From the NCBI GenBank assembly GCA_963716735.1, contig OY970321.1:2768471-2832470 (forward strand): a DNA stretch of 64,000 nucleotides, in the 5' to 3' direction. The position numbers and the translations under genes are program-made. The notes beneath the pieces are model-generated. The model searched no databases. It was not told where the DNA came from and worked only from the letters and a program-made list of their open reading frames with translations. The DNA is from VRUE01 sp963716735. GTDB lineage: Bacteria; Actinomycetota; Thermoleophilia; Solirubrobacterales; 70-9. Positions 58,042 through 64,000 of the stretch are shown here, in pieces. Numbering within the stretch: the first letter of the stretch is position 1; every line of letters starts with the position of its first letter.

Positions 58042-59646
58042 ATGACGCACGACTGCGACGCCCTGATCGTCGGCGGCGGGCACAACGGTCTCACTTGCGC
58101 CGCGTATCTCGCACGGGCCGGCCTCAAGGTCACCGTGCTCGAGCGCCGGCCGATCGTCGGCGGCGCGGCGGTCACCGAGGAGTTTCATCCGGGATTTCGC
58201 AACTCGGTGGCGGCGTACACGGTCTCGCTGCTGAACCCCAAGGTCATTCGCGATCTCGATCTCGCGCGCCATGGGCTCACCGTGGTCGAGCGCGAGATCG
58301 GCAATTTCCTGCCGACCGCCGACGGCGAGTATTTGCGCGTCGGCGGCGGGCACACGCACGCAGACGTCGCAAAGTTCTCGGCACGCGACGCCGCTCGGCT
58401 CGACGAGTACACCGCGCGCCTGCAGGCGATCGCGGACGTGCTCCGCGAGCTCGCGCTGCAGACGCCGCCGAACGTCGTTGAAGGCGGCTGGCGGCCGCGC
58501 CATACCGGAGCTGCTGCGCGCCCTCAAGCTCGGCGGTCGACTGACGAAGCTCAGTCTGCCCTTGCGCCGGCAACTGCTCGCGCTGTTCGGGAGCTCCGCC
58601 GGAGAGTATCTCGACGGCTGGTTCGAGAGCGATCCGCTCAAAGCCGTGTTCGGCTTCGACGGCGTCGTCGGCAACTACGCGAGCCCGTACTCGCCGGGCT
58701 CGGCCTACGTGCTGCTGCATCACGCGTTTGGCAGCGTCAACGGCAAGCCGGGCGTTTGGGGCCACGCGATCGGCGGCATGGGCGCGATCACGCAGGCGCT
58801 CGCGAAATCCGCCGCAACGCACGGCGCGGACATACGCGTCAACGCGGCCGTCGCGTCGATCATCGTGGAGCGGGGGCGTGCGGTCGGCGCGGTCACCGCA
58901 GGTGGCGACGTCATCCGCGCGCGGGCGGTGATCTCGAATTTGAATCCGAAGCTGCTGTACTTGCAGCTCCTCGATCCCGCCGTGCTGCCGCCCGAGTTTC
59001 GCGAGCACATCGAGCGCTGGCGCTGCGCGTCCGGCACGTTTCGCATGAACGTGGCGCTCGCGGAGCTGCCGGATTTCACGTGCCTGCCCGGCAAGACGCG
59101 GGCGCCGCATCACACGGCCGGCATCATCATCGCGCCGACGCTCGCGTACATGGAGCGCGCCTATTTCGACGCGCGCACGCACGGCTGGTCGCAGCGCCCG
59201 ATCATCGAGCTCGTGATCCCGTCGACGCTCGACGACAGTCTCGCGCCGCCGGGCCGCCACGTCGCGAGCCTGTTTTGCCAACACGCCGCGCCGCGAGCTG
59301 CCCGATGGCGGGTCATGGGACGACGCAGCGCGAGCGCGTCGCGGATCTGATGATCGACACCGTGAACGACTACGCGCCGAACTTCAAAGCCGCGGTCATC
59401 GCGCGCCAGGTGCTGAGCCCGCTCGATCTCGAGCGCACGTTCGGCTTGATCGGCGGCGACATCTTTCACGGCGCTCTCTCGCTCGACCAGCTGTTCAGCG
59501 CGCGGCCGATGCTGGGACATGGCGACTATCGCGGGCCGCTGCCGGGCCTTTACATGTGCGGATCGGGCACGCATCCGGGCGGCGGCGTCACGGGAGCACC
59601 GGGCCACAACGCGGCGCGCGAGGTGCTCGCGGACTTGCGCAAATAA
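58042..59646 (+). pseudogene. Phytoene-dehydrogenase-like FAD oxidoreductase, multiple frameshifts
   Basis: The frame opens with a dinucleotide-binding motif (CDALIVGGGHNGLTCAAYLARAG, then RRPIVGGAAVTEEFHPG). It breaks near 58488, continues in a second frame (GRAIPELLRALKLGG to VASLFCQHAAPR), then returns through two more shifts near 59295-59335. It ends PGLYMCGSGTHPGGGVTGAPGHNAAREVL, a typical carotenoid-oxidoreductase end. Joined, it makes a full-length protein of about 530 residues. The conserved sequence in every frame argues for base errors. Confidence 0.75.
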
Positions 59647-59666
59647 CGGGCGAGCGCGTAGCGCAG

Positions 59667-60236
59667 CTACGGTGACTTCCGTGACTTCCGCGCCTTCGCG
59701 GATTTTCGCCTCGTTGCCTTGACCGTTCTCCGCGACGAGCGCGACTTCGTCGACTTCGACTTCACCGACTTCGCTCTCTTCGCCGACTTCGGCCGCTTCC
59801 GCGAGCTCGGTGCGACTCTCGCGCCGACCGCGGCAGCGAGTGCCTTGGCGGTGTCGTATAGCTCGAAGAACTCGACGATTTGCGAGTCTCTCATCCGGAT
59901 GATGTCGACCTTCGGAGTGTCGAGCGTCGCGCCGGTCTTCTTGTTTCGCCAGCCGCACTTTCCGACCATGACGACTCGGTCGCCCTGCGCGATGAACTCG
60001 TCGACCGTGTAGTAGTTCATCGCCCACTGACCTGCGAGCTCTGCGAAGTAGCGCTCGACGTCAGCCTTGGACTTGCATGCGCCCGTGAACTCCATTCCGG
60101 TTGCGCCGTCGGCAATCGAGCGCCATTGCACGTCGTCAGCGATGAGATCCAACCAGTGGGCGACGCTGTCGGCCTTCGTGTCGTTCCAAAGGGCGTATCC
60201 GCGACGGAGAATCTCTACGTTTTGTTGTTCTGACAT
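59667..60236 (-). CDS. SnoaL-like (NTF2-fold) protein with a histone-H1-like basic tail
   Basis: 189 residues. Residues 1-130 are a SnoaL/nuclear-transport-factor-2 fold: NVEILRRGYALWND, DDVQWRSIADGATGMEFTGACKSKADVERYFAEL and ADVERYF..VDEFIAQGDRVVMVG. The last 55 residues are almost only Lys, Arg, Ser, Ala and Thr (KRPKSAKRAKSVKSKSTKS), like histone H1 tails of proteobacteria. The tail may bind nucleic acid. GTG/ATG choice is clear: ATG 60236. Confidence 0.75.
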   Translation of the reverse strand: MSEQQNVEILRRGYALWNDTKADSVAHWLDLIADDVQWRSIADGATGMEFTGACKSKADVERYFAELAGQWAMNYYTVDEFIAQGDRVVMVGKCGWRNKKTGATLDTPKVDIIRMRDSQIVEFFELYDTAKALAAAVGARVAPSSRKRPKSAKRAKSVKSKSTKSRSSRRTVKATRRKSAKARKSRKSP

Positions 60237-60344
60237 TGGCCTCCCCAAGTCCCCTTTGCGACGGCTCAACTGTAACCGAAAAGCCCGCTCGTGCGGCGCT
60301 CGCGGCGGTGCTAGAGTCGAGCGCCTCATCGCGGAGAGCGGGTC

Positions 60345-61333
60345 ATGAAAATCTACACGGTTCAGAAGGGCAGCTTAGGGATAGATGGCTTGAAGCGCGG
60401 CGAGCGCGAGCGGCCTGAGGTGGGGCCGCACCAAGTGCTCGTGCGCGTGCGCGCGGCATCCTGAATTTCCGCGATCTCGCGATCGTGAACGGCAAGTACA
60501 TCAGGGGCCCCGTGGTCAAGGACACGATCCCGCTGTCCGACGGCGCCGGCGAGGTCACGGCCGTGGGCGCGCTCGTGAAGGATTTCGCGGTCGGCGACCG
60601 CGTGGTCGCCACGTTCACTCAAGGCCAACCGCCGGCCGCGCTCGGCTCGCCGCTCGACGGCATGCTGACGGAATACGCGGTGTTCGAGCCCTCGGGACTG
60701 CTGCACGTCCCCGCGCATCTGTCGTTCGAGGAGGCCGCGACCTTGCCGTGCGCCGGCGTCACTGCGTGGAACGCGTTGATGTACGGCAAGACGGTGCGCG
60801 CCGGCGAGACCGTGGTCACGCTCGGCACGGGCGGCGTCTCGATCTTCGCGTTGCAGCTTGGAAAAATCGCCGGTGCGCGCGTGATCATCACCTCGTCGAG
60901 CGACGACAAGCTCGCACGAGCGAAGTCCCTCGGCGCGCATCACGGCATCAACTACAAGCGCCACCCGGACTGGGAAAAGCAGGTGCTCGAGCTCACGGGC
61001 GGGCTCGGCGCCGAGAAGGTCGTCGATCTCGGCGGCGCCGGCACCTTGCCGCACTCGTATCAGGCGGTGGGACCGGGCGGTGAGGTGCTCGTCATCGGCG
61101 TGATGACGCGGCCCGAAGGCGACTTGAGCCCTTATCCATTGATGCCGAAAGCAGCGACGCTCCGCGGCATCTTCGTCGGCGGACGCGAGCACTTCGAGGG
61201 TTTGCTCAAAGCAGTCGAGGTCAACGAGCTGCGCCCGATCGTCGACGAGGTGTTCGAATTCGAGTCCGCGCCGCGGGCCTACGAGCACATGAAAGCGGCG
61301 AAGCACTTCGGCAAGATCGTGATCACGATCTGA
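60345..61333 (+). pseudogene. Zinc-binding/quinone-reductase-type alcohol dehydrogenase, one frameshift
   Basis: Starts MKIYTVQKGSLGIDGL with GGAG upstream and reads to a TGA near 60461 (VRVRAAS-stop). Adding one base there continues as LNFRDLAIVNGKYIRG, followed by a Rossmann domain (TLGTGGVSIFALQLGKIAGARVIITSS) and IVDEVFEFESAPRAYEHMKAAKHFGKIVI at the end. No zinc-binding Cys cluster is seen, so it is a quinone-reductase-like member. Single-base loss, probably an error. Confidence 0.78.
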
Positions 61334-61383
61334 TCGGGGTCGGGTACCGATCGCTGGCGAGCGTCCGAGGCTCGGCTCGACTT

Positions 61384-62786
61384 TTACGCGACGACGAGGT
61401 TGCGCCCGCGGTTCTTGGCCGCGTACAGGTGCAAGTCGGCCCTGCTCACCAATCCGTCCGGCGACGGGTCGGAACGGTACTCGGCGATACCGAAGCTGAT
61501 CGTGACGCCGAACGCGAGTCCGAGCTGCGCCCAGTTTCCGCCCTCGACGGCGGCTCGCAGCTCCTCGCACAGCACTCGAGCTTCGCGCAGCTCCGTGTGC
61601 GGGAAGCAGATCAGGAATTCCTCGCCGCCGTAGCGCGCGATCACGTCGGTCTTGCGGCAGCGTTCGCGCAGGATCGCGGCGACGCGCCGCAGCACCGCAT
61701 CGCCCGTCGCGTGCGAGTGCAGATCGTTGACCTGCTTGAACAAGTCGATGTCGGCCAACGCGATCGTGAAATGGTGCCGATGCCGCCTGCAGCTCTCGAG
61801 CTCGCGCGCGAGGTAGTCGTCCGCATAGCGCCGGTTGAATAGACCCGTCAGATTGTCCCGGGTCGCCTGCAGCTCGAGCTCGAGCGTCTTCTGTTGGAGA
61901 CTTCGAGTGCGCTCCGCGACGATCAGCTCGAGCTTGTGGCGCATGTCCGCAAACTGGCGCAGAGCGAGCATGCCGACGGTCAGCACCGCGAGCAATAGCG
62001 CGAAGCGCGCTGGTCTGCATGTTGTTGTAGATCAGCGCGACGAGCACGGCCGCCGCACCGGAGCCGAGCTCGAGCGCATAGGAGAATGCACTGAAGAACC
62101 GCGACAGATCGCGGCGCCCGAGCGCGAGCAGACCGAGCATGCCCGGCGTCGTTCAGGAGCTGCATGCCGAGCACCAGCACGATGAGCATCACGACGGACC
62201 AGCCGGTCAGGCTCATGAGCGGCACCGGACCGCCGACCGCGACGTACGTCGAGCCTGCGATCAGCACGATCAGCGTCATGAGCCCCGAGTTGTTGAGCGC
62301 CGCATACAGCCACGTTGCGAAGGGGCACGCCTTTCCACAGCCGATGCCACGGATAAATGAACGACGCGAGCCCGTTGATCAAGCGCGGCATCCACGGGCC
62401 CGAGCACGAGGATGCTCGCGACCTGCGCTACTCGATCGAACGAGTAGTAGCCGAGATTTGGATGCTCATAGCCGATGCTGATCGTGAACAACGCCATAGG
62501 CCAGGAAGAACAACGCCGGGCCGATGCCGGCATCGTGGCGTGCGAGCACACGTCGCCGCGCGTGAGCACGAAGGCGAGCACGACCAGCGGCCAACGCGAA
62601 TAGCGTGATGGCATAGGCGCGCTCCGCGCGATTCCAGCGGTCGCTGGTCGCGGCGGGCGGCGATTCAGAGACGTGTATCCACGCGGCCGACCATAACATG
62701 GGGTAGTTCCCGTCCGCCGCGAACTGGTTCAGGAAACGGCTGGCGGCGCGGCGTTCCAGGGACGGCTGAGATAAACTCACCAACAT
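61384..62786 (-). pseudogene. Membrane diguanylate cyclase, several frameshifts in the N-terminal half
   Basis: The C-terminal 200 residues are intact: a membrane helix and coiled coil (ELIVAERTRSLQQKTLELELQ), then a GGDEF domain with NLTGLFNRRYADDYL, LADIDLFKQVND and active-site RYGGEEF. Upstream, hydrophobic segments are scattered over three frames from 61980 to 62786, beginning MLVSLSQPSLERR. This indicates at least four indels in a multi-helix sensor region. Start lies 20 bp from the divergent peptidase gene. Confidence 0.7.
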
Positions 62787-62806
62787 ATGACAACGGTGTC
62801 CGCGCA

Positions 62807-64000
62807 ATGAACCCATCCCCGAAACCCCACTGGGCTGCCATTCGGCTCGGGCCGGGCAATCTCGTTCGCTGCCTTGATCCTGTCGGTCGCAAGCGGTTGC
62901 GTCGCACGCGCGACTGCGAGCAGCGCAGGCGCCGCGCGGCCGAAAAGCGTCCCAAGGAGATCGTCCAGCAGTCGCAAACCCGCATCGACAACTACGCGTG
63001 GCTCAAGGACGACAACTGGCAGGCGGTGCTGCGCGATCCCACGCGTGCTCGAGCCGGACATTCGCGAGCACTTGGTCGCCGAGCTCGACTACTACAACGC
63101 GATGACTGCCGGGGAAGCGCGGTTGCGGGAGACGTTGATCCAAGAGATGCGCGGCCGAATCAAAGAAAACGATTCGTCGGTTCCCGCGAAGGACGGACCG
63201 TACGAGTACTACACGCGCTATCGCGACGGCGGGCAGTATCCGATTTTCGTGCGCGCGCCTGCGGGGGGCGGCGAAGAGGACGTCTTGTTCGACGGCGACG
63301 CGGAGGGCCGCGGCGCCGCGTTCTTCGCGGTAGCCGCCGTCGAGCACAGCCCGAGCCACGCCCTGATCGCGTACGCCGTCGATCGGCTCGGCTCCGAGTA
63401 CTACGACATCCGCTTCCGCAGGACGCGCCGACGACACGGAGCTCGACGAGACGCTCGCGAGCACGTCCGGGGAAATCGTTTGGGCGAGCGACTCCGGCTC
63501 GATCGTCTACGTGGAGCGCGACGACAATCAGCGGCCGAAGCGCGTCAAGCGCCACGTGCTCGGAACCGAGCAGTCGGCGGACACCGTGCTCTACGAGGAG
63601 CCCGACGACGGCATGTTCGTCCGGGCCTACAAGAGCCGCAGCGGCGCCTACATCTTCATCGAGATCGCGAACGAGGTGACGAGCGAAGTGCGCTGGCTGC
63701 CGGCGGCCGACACCGCCGCGACGCCTGTCTTGATCGCGCCGCGGATCGAGCAGCAGCTCTACACCGTGGAGCATCACGGCGACGAGTTCTACATCGTCAC
63801 GAACGCCGACGGCGCGGTCGACTTCAAGATCGTGCGTGCGCCGATCGAGCGACCCGGCCGCGAATCGTGGAGCGAGTTTCTCCCGCACGAGCCCGGCACG
63901 CAGATCCTCTCGTTCGCGCCGTACGCGCAGTTCAACGTGCGCTTGGAGAACGAGAACGCGCTGCCGAGCATCGTGATCGCAGACTACGAAGGCGCCCTCG
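62807..64000 (+). pseudogene. Prolyl oligopeptidase family (S9) N-terminal part, frameshifted, runs off the window
   Basis: The N-terminal propeller of an oligopeptidase-B-like enzyme: TRIDNYAWLKDDNWQAVLRDPT, then in another frame VLEPDIREHLVAELDYYNAM, YYTRYRDGGQYPIFVRA and YDIRFR. After a further shift near 63422 comes ETLASTSGEIVWASDSGSIVYVERDD onward. A lipobox-like SVASGC (about 62884) in yet another frame suggests a lipoprotein signal. The catalytic domain lies beyond the window. Confidence 0.7.

Noticed and set aside
38530..64000. Idea that the right part is a large horizontally acquired island of the left genome
   Set aside because: No integrase, tRNA, or second boundary is visible, and the break cuts a gene mid-domain; a join of two genomes is simpler, though not proven.

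Overview
The window is a GC-rich bacterial scaffold with two unlike parts. Positions 1 to about 38.4 kb read as an actinobacterium of the Thermoleophilia/Solirubrobacterales type. Signs of this are leaderless genes with a TANNNT box 6-8 nt before the start codon, a Gram-positive SOS box at lexA, Lys-rich-tailed secreted proteins and NHL-repeat proteins typical of that group, and actinobacterial Ccm proteins. From about 38.5 kb to the end the sequence reads as a proteobacterium, probably a gammaproteobacterium: GCG/CGCG-rich codons, a BatA/MoxR operon, MacB-type ABC and HlyD genes, and GGGGTCAGGCAC palindromes. The change falls inside a truncated NHL gene, beside a cluster of those palindromes, so a chimeric join is the simplest explanation.

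Left part. ccmG and ccmH (394-1370, minus strand) lie left of a 10.3 kb integrated element. The element is bounded by a 43-bp direct repeat (1423-1465 and 11701-11743) made from the 5' half of tRNA-Gly(CCC). It carries a tyrosine integrase and excisionase-like gene, a serine recombinase, two XRE regulators, a RepA-like ATPase followed by a dense GGACAT repeat cluster (candidate origin), a GIY-YIG protein, a bacterial PH protein, a lipoprotein, a HEPN-like protein and a zinc-ribbon/membrane-protein pair. Then follow a GGDEF/HD-GYP protein, an ArsR-like regulator, a large secreted protein, a glycosyltransferase, an SDR, ccmE and ccmF, a membrane protein, secG, an alkane hydroxylase operon (alkB, rubredoxin, TetR) with an obvious operator, an AbrB/PIN toxin-antitoxin pair, GNAT genes, dtd, an MFS exporter, a DUF2252 protein, an M4 protease with an emfourin-type inhibitor, a cupin, tRNA-Leu(GAG), lexA with its SOS box, an SDR, rnpB and the truncated NHL gene.

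Right part. A 13.2 kb translationally coupled operon (39854-53086) encodes a VWA/GATase-like membrane protein, a C13-like pseudo-peptidase, a TPR/gluzincin protein, a MoxR ATPase, a DUF58 protein, a BatA-type VWA protein and a giant DUF4175 coiled-coil protein, with DUF4159 divergent. Next come a dienelactone hydrolase, an ABC ATPase with its membrane-fusion lipoprotein (no permease), an alpha/beta hydrolase, a ferredoxin-reductase-like protein, an FAD oxidoreductase, a SnoaL-like protein with a histone-like tail, a quinone-reductase-type dehydrogenase, a diguanylate cyclase and a prolyl oligopeptidase.

From 57.7 kb on, five of the genes carry one or more frameshifts, while 38.5-57.2 kb has none. 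This suggests base-level errors in that stretch rather than real decay. The most interesting material is the tRNA-splitting element with its unassigned cargo and GGACAT cluster, the stop-codon-anchored palindromes, and the MoxR/DUF4175 super-operon.
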